Of a stretch of 64,000 bases of DNA, positions 14,908-22,995 are shown piece after piece (the first letter of the stretch is position 1; each line of letters opens with the position of its first letter). Made by a program: the position numbers and the translations under genes. The DNA is from Phenylobacterium sp. (lineage in GTDB: Bacteria; Pseudomonadota; Alphaproteobacteria; Caulobacterales; Caulobacteraceae): assembly GCF_030693625.1 (NCBI RefSeq), contig NZ_JAUYAF010000035.1, positions 62,001 through 126,000 on the forward strand. The letters run 5' to 3'. The notes under the pieces were generated by a model. That model worked only from the letters and a program-made list of their open reading frames with translations. It was not told where the DNA came from and made no database searches.

Positions 14908-16254
14908 ATGACCGATGACCTGACGTCGAACTGCTCGCCGGGCCCAGGGCTCCTGCAGGATCGGCTCAATCGCGACTGTTTCTGCATCGATGTCGACGAG
15001 GCCAGCGTCTGGCGCGCTGTCGATGCGGCGGCCGGGGGCGTGATCTCCGGTCAGGCCCTGGCCCAGGAACGCCCCCACCTCTTCTCCACCGGCCCGGCCT
15101 TCATCTCCCAGGACGAGGTCGCGGCCATGGAGGCGGTGGCCGGCGCCATCGAGACGGTGGCGGAGCTTCCGGCCTTCCAGGCGGCCGTCCTGGCCTGGGG
15201 CCCCGCGAGCGCCCGGACCGCCCTGGGCCCGCGCGGCGCCCTGATGGGCTACGACTTCCACCTGACCCCCGAGGGGCCCAAGCTCATCGAGGTCAACACC
15301 AACGCCGGCGGGGCCTTCCTCAACGCCCTCCTGGCCCAGGCCCTGGCAGCCTGCTGTCCGGAGGTGGCGGCGGTGACGGCGCCCCGCTCCCTGGCCGAAT
15401 TCGAGGACGCGGTCTGGGCGATGTTCCAGGCCGAATGGCGGCTGCAGGGCAAAACCGGCAAGCCGGCCCTGGCGGCGATCGTCGACGACGCCCCCCAGGG
15501 CCAGTACCTCTATCCGGAGTTCCTGCTGGCCCAGGCCTTCCTGGAGCGGCGCGGGGTCGAGACCCTGATCGTCGATCCCGCCGACCTGCGGATGGTCGAC
15601 GGCCGCCTCACCACCACCGACGGCCTGGCCATCGACCTGGTCTACAACCGTCACTGCGACTTCGGGCTGGAAACCCCGCAGACCGCGGCCCTTCGGGAGG
15701 CCTACCTCTCCGGCGGCGCGGTGGTGACCCCCAATCCGCGCAACCACGCCCTGCTGGCCGACAAGCGCAATCTCACCCTGCTGTCGGACCCCGAGGCCCT
15801 GGCCCGCCTCGGCGTCGCACCCCACCTGATCACCGCCCTGCGGGGCCTGCCCCGCGCCCGCCTGGTGACCCCGGCCAACGCCGAGGCCCTGTGGGCGCAG
15901 CGCAAGTCGCTGTTCTTCAAGCCCGCCGCCGGCCACGCGGGCAAGGCGGTCTATCGCGGCGACAAGATCACCCGAGGCGCCTGGGCCACGGTGACGGCGG
16001 GCGACTACATCGCCCAGGACTTCGCCGCCCCCAGCGAGAGGCGGGTGCGCATCGCGGGCGATGCGCAGGTGCGCAAGATGGACGTGCGGCTCTACACCTA
16101 TGCCGGCAAGACCCTGATGACGGCGGCCCGTCTCTACAGCGGCCAGACCACCAACTTCCGCACCCCCGGCGGCGGCTTCGCCCCCGTCGTGGTGGTCGCC
16201 TCGGACGCGGTGGCCTGGACGGACGGGAACGGACAGCTGTGCGCGCCGACTTGA
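14908..16254 (+). CDS. ATP-grasp-like protein of unknown substrate
   Basis: A 448-aa protein starting MTDDLTSNCSPGPGLLQDRL; a GTG at 14875 would add 11 residues. Segments such as YDFHLTPEGPKLIEVNTNAGGAF, the nucleotide-site-like SLFFKPAAGHAGKAVYRG and ALLADKRNLTLLSD recall glutathione-synthetase-type ATP-grasp enzymes, which join a carboxylate to an amine. The ligase assignment is moderate and no substrate can be named. It has no operon partner: about 107 bases upstream and 70 bases downstream are non-coding. Confidence 0.75.
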   Translation: MTDDLTSNCSPGPGLLQDRLNRDCFCIDVDEASVWRAVDAAAGGVISGQALAQERPHLFSTGPAFISQDEVAAMEAVAGAIETVAELPAFQAAVLAWGPASARTALGPRGALMGYDFHLTPEGPKLIEVNTNAGGAFLNALLAQALAACCPEVAAVTAPRSLAEFEDAVWAMFQAEWRLQGKTGKPALAAIVDDAPQGQYLYPEFLLAQAFLERRGVETLIVDPADLRMVDGRLTTTDGLAIDLVYNRHCDFGLETPQTAALREAYLSGGAVVTPNPRNHALLADKRNLTLLSDPEALARLGVAPHLITALRGLPRARLVTPANAEALWAQRKSLFFKPAAGHAGKAVYRGDKITRGAWATVTAGDYIAQDFAAPSERRVRIAGDAQVRKMDVRLYTYAGKTLMTAARLYSGQTTNFRTPGGGFAPVVVVASDAVAWTDGNGQLCAPT

Positions 16255-16324
16255 CCTGGCGCATGGCGCGCGAGCCTGGGGCGCCTATCTAAGGTTCCGC
16301 GCATTAGCCGCGAAGGAGGCCGCC

Positions 16325-16768
16325 ATGTCCGTTCAGATCGTCTGCGTCCACTGCGACGCCGTGAACCGCCTCCCGCCCGAGCGCGACCCCAAGGCCGGCA
16401 AGTGCGGCAAGTGCCACAAGGCCCTGTTCGACGGCCATCCCGCGGCGCTCACCACCGCCCGGTTCCAGAAGCATGTGGCGGGCAGCGGCGTTCCGATCAT
16501 CGTGGACTTCTGGGCGGCCTGGTGCGGGCCCTGCAAGGCCATGGCCCCGATCTTCGAACGCGCCGCCGCCGAGCTGGAGCCCCGCGCCCGCTTCGTGAAG
16601 ATCGACGTGGACGCCGAACCCCAGCTCTCGGCGCGGTATGGGATCAAGGGCATCCCGGCCCTCTTTGTCTTCCAGGACGGCAAGATCGTCGCCAACCAGT
16701 CGGGCCTCGCCGACCTCAACCTCCTGCGCCGCTGGGTTGAGACCTATGGGGCGAAGGCGGCGGTCTGA
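16325..16768 (+). CDS. trxC: Thioredoxin 2 (zinc-finger thioredoxin)
   Basis: A 147-aa TrxC. The N-terminal zinc ribbon has two Cys pairs (IVCVHCDA at 5-12, KCGKCHKA at 27-34) and is followed by a thioredoxin fold with active site WCGPCK and cis-Pro in GIKGIPALFVF. It reduces protein disulfides in the cytoplasm and is stress-related in other bacteria. AAGGAGG precedes the ATG at ideal spacing. A two-palindrome dispersed repeat begins at its stop codon. Confidence 0.95.
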   Translation: MSVQIVCVHCDAVNRLPPERDPKAGKCGKCHKALFDGHPAALTTARFQKHVAGSGVPIIVDFWAAWCGPCKAMAPIFERAAAELEPRARFVKIDVDAEPQLSARYGIKGIPALFVFQDGKIVANQSGLADLNLLRRWVETYGAKAAV

Positions 16769-16814
16769 GCATTTTCCGATAAGTGTGAAACGGTTATCGG
16801 ATCGAAAAGTGCTC
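16767..16814. repeat. Dispersed palindrome, copy 2 unit A
   Basis: GAGCA (16767-16771) and TGCTC (16810-16814) frame an inner perfect inverted repeat TCCGATAA...TTATCGGA. It starts at the trxC TGA (16766-16768). Position and order relative to unit B match the element at 29-143, although the interior differs. It may double as a trxC transcript-end hairpin. Confidence 0.7.
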
Positions 16815-16826
16815 TAACATTTTGAA

Positions 16827-16881
16827 TTAGAGCCCTTTTCTCTCCGATCTGATTGAAGCGATCAGATCGAAAGGGCTCTAA
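16827..16881. repeat. Dispersed palindrome, copy 2 unit B
   Basis: Perfect 12-base arms, TTAGAGCCCTTT (16827-16838) and AAAGGGCTCTAA (16870-16881), with inner arms CGATCTGAT and ATCAGATCG. Length and layout match the element at 91-143. As there, the right arm contains the TAG stop codon (complement of 16878-16880) of a leftward gene, here the Hpt-domain protein. Confidence 0.75.
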
Positions 16882-17330
16882 GCTCTCTGTTCCATCAGCT
16901 GGCGCAGATCGCCCTCCAGCTGGGCCACCAGCTTGCGGCCGAAGAGGTCGGCCTGGCTACGGACCTTCTTGCTGGCCAGGGTGCGGATGGCGTCGATGTG
17001 GTCGTCGATCAGCGGCAGGCGGGACTCAAAGGGCAGGTTGTCGTCGTCGATCAGGACGCAGAGGCCGGCGGCCAGCTGGTGGATCAGGGGATAGCCGAAG
17101 GTGGGGGCCAGGCCCTTCATGTCGTGGGCGCGCATATAGAGCACGCTGACCGCCTCGATGCCGTAGCCGTCCCTGGGCAGGGCCTCGCGCGCAGCGTCGA
17201 GCTTGGCCACTTCCTCGTGCATCCAGCCGTCGAAATTGTCGGCCAGCGCCTGCACAGCCGCCTGCGCCTTGGCGACGCTCCCCAGCGCCTGGGTGAGGGA
17301 TTGCCGTGATGAGGTTGCGTTTCCCGCCAT
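16878..17330 (-). CDS. Hpt-domain (histidine phosphotransfer-like) protein
   Basis: A 150-aa helical protein. RAHDMKGLAPTFGYPLIHQ carries the phosphorylatable-His pattern of Hpt domains (AH-x-x-KG). ATG 17330, preceded by GGAGGGAAG, is preferred over an in-frame start 48 bases upstream. Hpt proteins relay phosphate between receiver domains; in Caulobacteraceae several stand-alone ones exist and partners are hard to assign. No kinase or receiver gene is adjacent. The stop codon lies within the dispersed palindrome. Confidence 0.78.
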   Translation of the reverse strand: MAGNATSSRQSLTQALGSVAKAQAAVQALADNFDGWMHEEVAKLDAAREALPRDGYGIEAVSVLYMRAHDMKGLAPTFGYPLIHQLAAGLCVLIDDDNLPFESRLPLIDDHIDAIRTLASKKVRSQADLFGRKLVAQLEGDLRQLMEQRA

Positions 17331-17399
17331 TCTTCCCTCCGCCGTGTAACCCTGTTCTATCCGCCGAGAGACAAACAAACGGTTATGCGCATTTTGGGG

Positions 17400-17759
17400 T
17401 CAGGGGTTCGGCTTGGCGGTCCCCGACTGGATGCGGTTGAGGTAGTCGATCACGGCGGTGACATCGTCGGGTCCGAACCTGAACTCCGGCATCTGCGGGT
17501 GTCCCACCAGGATACCTTCGGCCAGGGCCTCCCCCAGGTTCTCGACAGGATATCTCTTGTGCAGGTCGCGGAACGGTGGCGCGGAGGGCTCGGAACTCGG
17601 CCCGGTCGGCGCCAGGGAATGGCAGCGGCTGCAGTGCTTCAGCACCAGGTCCCGGCCCCGATCGGCCGAGGCGTCGGTGGCCGCGTCCTGCGCTGAGGCC
17701 TGTGCGGCGATCAGGGCGCCGCCCAGCAGGGCTGCGAGAATCAGGACAGGTCGGGCCAT
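17400..17759 (-). CDS. Periplasmic c-type cytochrome (single haem)
   Basis: A 119-aa protein with a Sec signal peptide (MARPVLILAALLGGALIAAQ, cleavage near ASA). The haem site is HCSRCHS (C-x2-CH) and the probable axial Met lies in HPQMPEF. It belongs to the small class I cytochrome c family and should carry electrons in the periplasm. GGAGA precedes the ATG. The DUF983 gene lies 24 bases upstream in the same direction, so the two may be cotranscribed; DUF983 genes are often near oxidase genes. Confidence 0.88.
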   Translation of the reverse strand: MARPVLILAALLGGALIAAQASAQDAATDASADRGRDLVLKHCSRCHSLAPTGPSSEPSAPPFRDLHKRYPVENLGEALAEGILVGHPQMPEFRFGPDDVTAVIDYLNRIQSGTAKPNP

Positions 17760-17783
17760 CAAAGTCTCCAGGCCCGGCCGCGA

Positions 17784-18146
17784 CTACTGGGTCGCTGTCG
17801 CCCGGGCGCTCCACTGTACCCCGATGAAGGCCCCCTTCACCACCGGCAGCAGCGCCAGGGTGGTGGCGGCCACCAGGGAGAGGGTGAAGGGCAGGACGAA
17901 GGCCACCGGCGCCTGCCAGATGAACGGGAAGCAGAGCAACGGCGCGACCACCAGGTGGCCCACCAGCATGATCGTGAAATAGGCCGGGCCGTCGTCGGCG
18001 CGATAGGCGCCGTTGTCGTGGCCGCACGCCTCACAGGTGGACCGCACCGCGAGATAGCCACGGAACAGAGCGCCCTCGCCGCAATTGGGACAGCGGCGTT
18101 GCAGGCCCCGTTTGAAGCCTTCGCCGGCCGACCGCTTGGCGTCCAT
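17784..18146 (-). CDS. DUF983 membrane protein
   Basis: A 120-aa protein with an N-terminal zinc-ribbon-like CPNCGEGALFRGYL (19-32) and a second pair CEACGHD (38-44), then DDGPAYFTIMLVGH, the hallmark of DUF983, and two membrane spans (about 57-80 and 84-106). Function unknown; members often neighbour cytochrome oxidase assembly genes. It precedes the cytochrome c gene and is divergent from the MocR-type regulator. Confidence 0.9.
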   Translation of the reverse strand: MDAKRSAGEGFKRGLQRRCPNCGEGALFRGYLAVRSTCEACGHDNGAYRADDGPAYFTIMLVGHLVVAPLLCFPFIWQAPVAFVLPFTLSLVAATTLALLPVVKGAFIGVQWSARATATQ

Positions 18147-18300
18147 GTCGCTTGTTCCCTCAAAGGTCGCGTCGCTTCAGGACGCAAGATGAATATAGGG
18201 CGCCATCAATCTCCACTCAATAAATATTGCATGCATAGAGGCGGGCGTCGTCACACCAAAGCACCGCTGTGAGCCAACTCTTGCGGGCCCCCGCTATGAC

Positions 18301-18323
18301 CCATACAATATCTAAGTGTATGG
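18301..18323. promoter_or_regulatory. Inverted repeat at the MocR-type gene start
   Basis: CCATACA (18301-18307) and TGTATGG (18317-18323) form a perfect 7-base inverted repeat with a 9-base spacer, ending on the ribosome-binding GGAG. The position suits autoregulation by the GntR/MocR protein encoded next. This is inference from position and symmetry only. Confidence 0.4.
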
Positions 18324-18331
18324 AGATCTCC

Positions 18332-19705
18332 ATGAGCGATAGCTGGCGCCCCGACCTCGGCCGCGCGGCGGGGCCGGTCTATCTGGCGATCGCCGAGGCC
18401 ATCGCCGCTGACCTCGCGGCGGGCCGGCTGGCCCCTGGCGAGCGCCTGCCGCCGCAGCGGACCCTGGCCCAACATCTGGGCATCGACTTCACCACCGTCA
18501 GCCGCGCCTATGCCGAGGCGCGCCGCCGGGGCCTGGTGGAGGGCCGGGTCGGCCAGGGCACCTATGTCCGCGCCGCTGAGCCCCCCGCCCCCCGCGCGGG
18601 CCCGGTGGATCTCAGCATGAACCTGCCGCCCCATTTCGAGGACGCCGCGCTGACCGCCCGCATGTGGCGCGAGGCGGGTGAACTCCAGGCGACGGGTCTC
18701 GACCTGCTGCTACGCTACCAGGAAGCCGGCGGGGCCCTGGCCGACCGGGAGGCCGGCGCGCTCTGGCTGCGGGACCGCCTGCCGGGTCTGGATCCTGAGC
18801 GGATCACCGTCTGTCCCGGCGCCCAGAGCGCCCTGCTGGCGGTGATCGGTACGCTCGCGGCGCCCGGCGAGATCATCTGCGCCGAGGCCCTGACCTATCC
18901 GGGACTGAAGGCCCTGGCGGCCCAGCTCCGCCTCACCGTCATCGGCCTGGCCATGGACGCCGAAGGGGTCCTGCCCGAGGCCTTCGCGGCGGCCTGCCGC
19001 GACCACGCGGTCAAGGCCTTGTGCTGCACGCCCACCCTGCAAAACCCGACGACGGCCACCATGTCCCTGGCCCGCCGCGAGGCCCTGGTCGCCATCGCCC
19101 GCGACCATGCCGTACCCATCGTCGAGGACGACGCCTACGGACTGCTGCCGCAGGACAGCCCGCCGCCGCTGGCCGCCCTGGCGCCGGAGCTGACCTTCCA
19201 TATCGCGGGCCTGGCCAAGCACGTCTCCCCGGCCCTGCGCATCGCCTACCTCATCGCGCCCGACAGCCGGTCGGGCGCCCGCGTGCGCGCCGCGATCCGC
19301 GCCACCGCCGCCATGGCCTCCCCCCTGACCGCCGCCATCGCCACCGGCTGGATCACCAGCGGCGTGGCCCACCAGGTGCGCGACGCCATCCGCGCCGAGG
19401 CCCGCGCCCGCCAGCGCCTGGCCGCCCGCCTGCTGCCGGCCGGCAGCTTCGCCGCCCATCCTGACGGCTTCCATCTGTGGCTGACCCTGCCCACGGCCTG
19501 GACGCGCGGCGAGTTCGCCATCCAGCTGCGCGCCAGCGGCATGGGGGTGGTGGTCTCCGACGCCTTCGCCACGGTGGCCGGTCCGCCGGAAGCCGTCCGC
19601 ATCGGCCTGGGCGGCCCAGGCTCCCGCGCCCAGATCGAGCGCGCGCTCGCCGCCATCGCAGACACCCTGGACGGCGCCCCGGTGATGACCTCCGCGGCGG
19701 TCTAG
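18332..19705 (+). CDS. MocR-type GntR regulator with aminotransferase domain
   Basis: A 457-aa fusion. An N-terminal GntR winged helix (about 10-75; LPPQRTLAQHLGIDFTTVSRAYAEA) joins a type I aminotransferase fold (about 100-440). The PLP lysine lies in IAGLAKHVSPALR and the Asp of the cofactor pocket in VEDDAYGL. ATG 18332 follows GGAG; the open frame upstream lacks a ribosome site. MocR proteins sense PLP or amino compounds and usually control a divergent gene; the divergent neighbour here is the DUF983 gene 185 bases away. Confidence 0.9.
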   Translation: MSDSWRPDLGRAAGPVYLAIAEAIAADLAAGRLAPGERLPPQRTLAQHLGIDFTTVSRAYAEARRRGLVEGRVGQGTYVRAAEPPAPRAGPVDLSMNLPPHFEDAALTARMWREAGELQATGLDLLLRYQEAGGALADREAGALWLRDRLPGLDPERITVCPGAQSALLAVIGTLAAPGEIICAEALTYPGLKALAAQLRLTVIGLAMDAEGVLPEAFAAACRDHAVKALCCTPTLQNPTTATMSLARREALVAIARDHAVPIVEDDAYGLLPQDSPPPLAALAPELTFHIAGLAKHVSPALRIAYLIAPDSRSGARVRAAIRATAAMASPLTAAIATGWITSGVAHQVRDAIRAEARARQRLAARLLPAGSFAAHPDGFHLWLTLPTAWTRGEFAIQLRASGMGVVVSDAFATVAGPPEAVRIGLGGPGSRAQIERALAAIADTLDGAPVMTSAAV

Positions 19706-20619
19706 GCGAGCCGCGTCACCACCGTCGAACTCTCGATGGGCAGGCCGCCGCCGTAGCCGTCGAAGGTGCGGCTCTCGACGCGGTAGTTGTCTCCCAGCAC
19801 CGCCTCCAGGAACGGCAGGGCCGGGGCGTAGGCGAACCGGCCGCCGACCCTCAGCGACGCAAGAATCCGCATGTAGGCCCGGGCATAGTCGAAGGCCAGT
19901 TCGTGGTCCGACAGGTGGTGATGCAGGAAGTGCAGGGAGAAGCCGAGGTGGGAGATCACCGTCCCCCAGATCCCCCGCCCATAGTCCTGGGTCAGCCAGT
20001 CGGCCTGGACCACCCCCGGCGCCTGGGCGTCGCGGTCCATGCCGACGCCTTCGATCCCGGCATCGCGCAGATAGTCCACCAGGGCGGCGGTGGCGCCACA
20101 GCCGACGTCCAGCACCGGCGTCTCGACCTGACTCAGGCCGAGCACCGCAATCTGCAGCCCCGGGGAATACTCAGCCTGCACCGTGTCGCGAAGCCGCGCC
20201 CCGAAGGCCACCTTCAGGGCCAGGGCCAGCCTCTGGTGGTGTTCGGCCAGCAGTTGCGGCAGGCCGTCCTCAACCTCCTGCTCGGTCCGCGCCTCGGCCA
20301 GCAGTTCGGCGGTATCAGCCAGTGTCTGGGCGTAGACCTGGCCAAGCTCGGCGCGGGTCTGCGCCGTGGCGTAGAGGAACTGGTTGTGGCGATGCAGCCA
20401 GCGGACCAGCTGGTCAGCCAGGTCGCTCGCCGCGGCGGCCGAGGCGAGCCATGGCCCCAGCACCTCGCGATAGACCCACAGATAGGCCGGCAGGTCGGCC
20501 TCGACGGTGGTCAGCTCGGCTTCGCCGGCCGTCACCGTGTCGAGGCTCAGACCGGTTCGGGCGATGCGGCGGCGGATGCGCCGCCATAGGCCAAGGACCA
20601 GGGCTTGGTTGCTGTTCAT
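19702..20619 (-). CDS. SAM-dependent methyltransferase, unknown substrate
   Basis: A 305-aa protein. An N-terminal helical region (1-150) of unknown role is followed by a class I methyltransferase core with motif I PVLDVGCGATAALVDYL, an acidic motif II around GVGMDRDA, and GTVISHLGFSLHFLHHHL. Stops of this gene and the MocR-type gene overlap tail to tail (CTAG). Substrate unknown; the core resembles small-molecule methyltransferases. Confidence 0.78.
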   Translation of the reverse strand: MNSNQALVLGLWRRIRRRIARTGLSLDTVTAGEAELTTVEADLPAYLWVYREVLGPWLASAAAASDLADQLVRWLHRHNQFLYATAQTRAELGQVYAQTLADTAELLAEARTEQEVEDGLPQLLAEHHQRLALALKVAFGARLRDTVQAEYSPGLQIAVLGLSQVETPVLDVGCGATAALVDYLRDAGIEGVGMDRDAQAPGVVQADWLTQDYGRGIWGTVISHLGFSLHFLHHHLSDHELAFDYARAYMRILASLRVGGRFAYAPALPFLEAVLGDNYRVESRTFDGYGGGLPIESSTVVTRLA

Positions 20620-20661
20620 GTCGCTCGCCTCTCACCTCGCGGGCGATGTTGCAAGCGCGAC

Positions 20662-20686
20662 TGAACCTTGGCCCTCTCAACGCGTT
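20662..20686 (+). promoter_or_regulatory. EcfG-type (general stress sigma) promoter candidate
   Basis: TGAAC, 16 bases, then CGTT. The alphaproteobacterial EcfG consensus is GGAAC-N16/17-CGTT, so there is one mismatch. It ends 35 bases before the start of a GlsB/YeaQ-type stress membrane protein, a class often in general-stress regulons. Confidence 0.4.
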
Positions 20687-20721
20687 TCCACCCCGTCACG
20701 AAATCAGAGAGGGCTAACATC

Positions 20722-20970
20722 ATGAGCGGCGTAGGAATTATCGGCGCGATCATCATCGGCATCCTGGCCGGCTGGATCGCGGAGAAGGTCATGGGCCGCA
20801 GTCATGGCCTGCTGACCAACCTCATCGTGGGCGTGGTCGGGGCCCTGCTGGGCGGCTTCCTCGCCGGCGTCATGGGGATCAACTTCGGCGGCGTCATCGG
20901 CAGCCTGGTCATCGCCACCCTCGGCGCGATCCTGCTGCTCTTCCTGCTGGGTCTTGTCCGCAGGCGCTAA
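20722..20970 (+). CDS. GlsB/YeaQ/YmgE family stress-response membrane protein
   Basis: An 82-aa very hydrophobic protein with three spans and the family signature GILAGWIAEKVMGRSHGLLTN, then GVVGALLGGFLAG, ending in the charged tail GLVRRR. Members are small inner-membrane proteins induced by general stress; the mechanism is unknown. A candidate EcfG promoter lies just upstream and a strong hairpin just downstream, so it is probably monocistronic. Confidence 0.92.
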   Translation: MSGVGIIGAIIIGILAGWIAEKVMGRSHGLLTNLIVGVVGALLGGFLAGVMGINFGGVIGSLVIATLGAILLLFLLGLVRRR

Positions 20971-20976
20971 GCGACC

Positions 20977-21005
20977 AGGGCCTCCTCCCAACGGGAGGAG
21001 GCCCT
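20977..21005. terminator. Bidirectional terminator-like hairpin
   Basis: A perfect 13-base stem, AGGGCCTCCTCCC / GGGAGGAGGCCCT, with a 3-base loop, lies between convergent genes ending at 20970 and 21013. No long T-run follows on either strand, so it may be Rho-assisted or stabilise 3' ends. Confidence 0.6.
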
Positions 21006-21012
21006 CACCGTT

Positions 21013-21297
21013 CTAGATCTTCGACAAACGGCGGCGGTTGGCTCGCACCTTGCGGCGATAGTGCGCCACCGTCCTGGACGCCGCCCCGTGGGGCGTGGTC
21101 CCCAAGCCTCCCGTCGCGGCCCGCATCTGCAGGGCCAGGGTCGAGGCGATCTTCTCATTGAGCATCAGGGCCGCCTCTGTCTGGGCGGCCGGTCCGCCGG
21201 CGGCCATCTTCAGGGCGCGCAGGCCGATCACCGAGGACGCCTCCATCCCCAGGATCCAGGTGTCCATCGTCAGCTTCATCCAGGGATTGGTGCGCAT
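21013..21297 (-). CDS. Conserved-looking hypothetical protein
   Basis: A 94-aa basic protein: MRTNPWMKLTMDTWILGMEAS, then ALKMAAGGPAAQTEAALMLNEK and a C-terminus rich in Arg (YRRKVRANRRRL). The composition recalls small phasin-like or DNA-associated proteins, but I cannot assign a family. Regular amphipathic helices, third-position G/C bias and the convergent hairpin at its end support a real gene. Confidence 0.6.
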   Translation of the reverse strand: MRTNPWMKLTMDTWILGMEASSVIGLRALKMAAGGPAAQTEAALMLNEKIASTLALQMRAATGGLGTTPHGAASRTVAHYRRKVRANRRRLSKI

Positions 21298-21524
21298 GGC
21301 TTAGTCCTTCGTCAGGACGGCGGGCCGCGCCGTACGGTCTTCGATCTCGCAGGCCTCGCGGCCATGGGGCCGCCTGTGATGGCCCGGCAGGCGGAACGCG
21401 CCGGACGTCCAAGGGGTGCGTCACTTCGAGGCGTCCAGGGCCGACAGGTCAAGCGGCGGTGGCGCACGGCCCTCAACTGAGCCAACCTGACACCAACGAT
21501 AAAAGAGTCAGGGAGCCCAAGACC

Positions 21525-22871
21525 ATGGTCGACGCCGCCACGCCCGCCGTGCCCGCCGCGGAGGAGGCCTCCCCCTTCAACGCCCGCTACCGCGCCTTCG
21601 CCCTGACCATTCTGCTGGGCGCCTACATCCTGTCGTTCCTCGACCGGCAGGTAGTCTCGATCCTGGCCGAGCCCATCAAGAAGGACCTTGGCCTCGCCGA
21701 CTGGCAACTGGGCATGCTGACGGGCCTGGCTTTCGCGCTCTTCTATACGACCCTGGGCATTCCCATCGCCCGCCTGGCAGAGCGGTTCTCGCGGCCCTGG
21801 ATCATCGCGGCCTCCATGGCGCTGTGGAGCGGCTTCACCGTGTTGAGCGGCCGGGCCCAGACCTTCCCGCAGATGCTGATCGCCCGCATGGGGGTCGGCT
21901 TCGGCGAGGCCGGCTGCAACCCCTGCGCCCATTCCCTGATCGCCGACTACACCCCCAAGGAGAAGCGCGCCTCGGCGCTGGCCACCTATTCCCTGGGCAT
22001 CCCCATCGGCACCCTGCTGGGCCTGGTGATGGGCGGTCTGATCGCCGACGCCTATGGCTGGCGCGTGGCCTTCTATGTGGCCGGCGCGCCGGGCCTCGCC
22101 CTGGCCCTGGTGGCCGGCTTCTGCCTCAAGGAGCCCCGCAAATACATGTCGGCGCTCGCCACCAGCCAGGCCGAGGCCGCACCGCCGCTGTCGGTCGCCT
22201 TCAAGGTGCTGGGGGGCAAGCCCACCTTCTGGCTGATGGCGGTGGCCGCCGGGCTGATGGCCTTCGTGGGCTATGGCCAGGGCGCCTTCAACGCCGCCTT
22301 CTTCATGCGCCTGCACGGGGATGAGCTGGCCCTGCTGGCCGCGCCCTATGGTCTGAAGTCCGCCGGCTTCCTGGGCCTGGCCCTGGGTCTCATCGGCGGC
22401 GCGGCCGGTATCGTCGGCACCCTGCTGGGGGGCTGGTTCGCCGACATCGCCGCGCGCCGGGACGCCCGCGGCTACGCCGTGGTCCCGGCCCTGGCCGCGG
22501 TCCTGGCCCTGCCCTCCTACTACTTCATCTACACCGTCGAAAATCCGATGACGGCGCTCTGGCTGACCATCATCCCCAGCATCCTCGGCTCCCTCTGGTA
22601 CGGCCCGGTGTTCGCCACCGCTCAGAGCGTGGTGCCCGCCCACACCCGGGCCACGGCGGCGGCCCTGCTGCTGCTGGTGCTGAACCTGATCGGTCTGGGG
22701 TTCGGCCCCCTGTTCGTCGGCCTGCTCAGCGACGCCCTGGCGACCCTGGGAGGTCTTGGCGCGGCCGAGGGCCTGCGCTGGTCCATGGTCCTGACCTCGC
22801 TGTTCACCCTGATCAGCGCCGCCATCTTCTGGATCGCCCGCAAGACAATGGTGCGCGACCTGGTGAGTTGA
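21525..22871 (+). CDS. MFS transporter, spinster-like (copy B)
   Basis: A 448-aa 12-span transporter closely related to copy A at 12354. Shared blocks are SFLDRQVVSILAEPIKKDL, GLADWQLGMLTGLAFALFY, GVGFGEAGCNPCAHSLIADY and LGSLWYGPVFATAQS. ATG 21525 follows GGGAG about 10 bases upstream. It stands alone with a hairpin behind it. Substrate unknown; three members within 20 kb suggests lineage expansion rather than a dedicated pathway. Confidence 0.9.
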   Translation: MVDAATPAVPAAEEASPFNARYRAFALTILLGAYILSFLDRQVVSILAEPIKKDLGLADWQLGMLTGLAFALFYTTLGIPIARLAERFSRPWIIAASMALWSGFTVLSGRAQTFPQMLIARMGVGFGEAGCNPCAHSLIADYTPKEKRASALATYSLGIPIGTLLGLVMGGLIADAYGWRVAFYVAGAPGLALALVAGFCLKEPRKYMSALATSQAEAAPPLSVAFKVLGGKPTFWLMAVAAGLMAFVGYGQGAFNAAFFMRLHGDELALLAAPYGLKSAGFLGLALGLIGGAAGIVGTLLGGWFADIAARRDARGYAVVPALAAVLALPSYYFIYTVENPMTALWLTIIPSILGSLWYGPVFATAQSVVPAHTRATAAALLLLVLNLIGLGFGPLFVGLLSDALATLGGLGAAEGLRWSMVLTSLFTLISAAIFWIARKTMVRDLVS

Positions 22872-22880
22872 GGCCTGTTC

Positions 22881-22909
22881 CTTCCTCCCCCGTTCACCGG
22901 GGGAGGAAG
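22881..22909 (+). terminator. Terminator-like hairpin after MFS gene
   Basis: A 12-base perfect stem, CTTCCTCCCCCG / CGGGGGAGGAAG, with a 5-base loop, starts 9 bases after the transporter stop and separates it from the octapeptide-repeat gene. There is no T-run. Confidence 0.55.
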
Positions 22910-22995
22910 AGCTCACCACCTGGACTGGCTGTTCTGCGCGAGAAATCGCCCGGCGGTTGATCATCGCTTAAGCGTGAACGCCTAAGCTCGGCGTC

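Noticed and set aside
21298..21524. Short minus-strand frames ending in GREACEIEDRTARPAVLTKD and APPPLDLSALDASK
   Set aside because: They look protein-like, but neither has a usable start codon in frame and they are separated by a stop; possibly a decayed small gene, not supportable.
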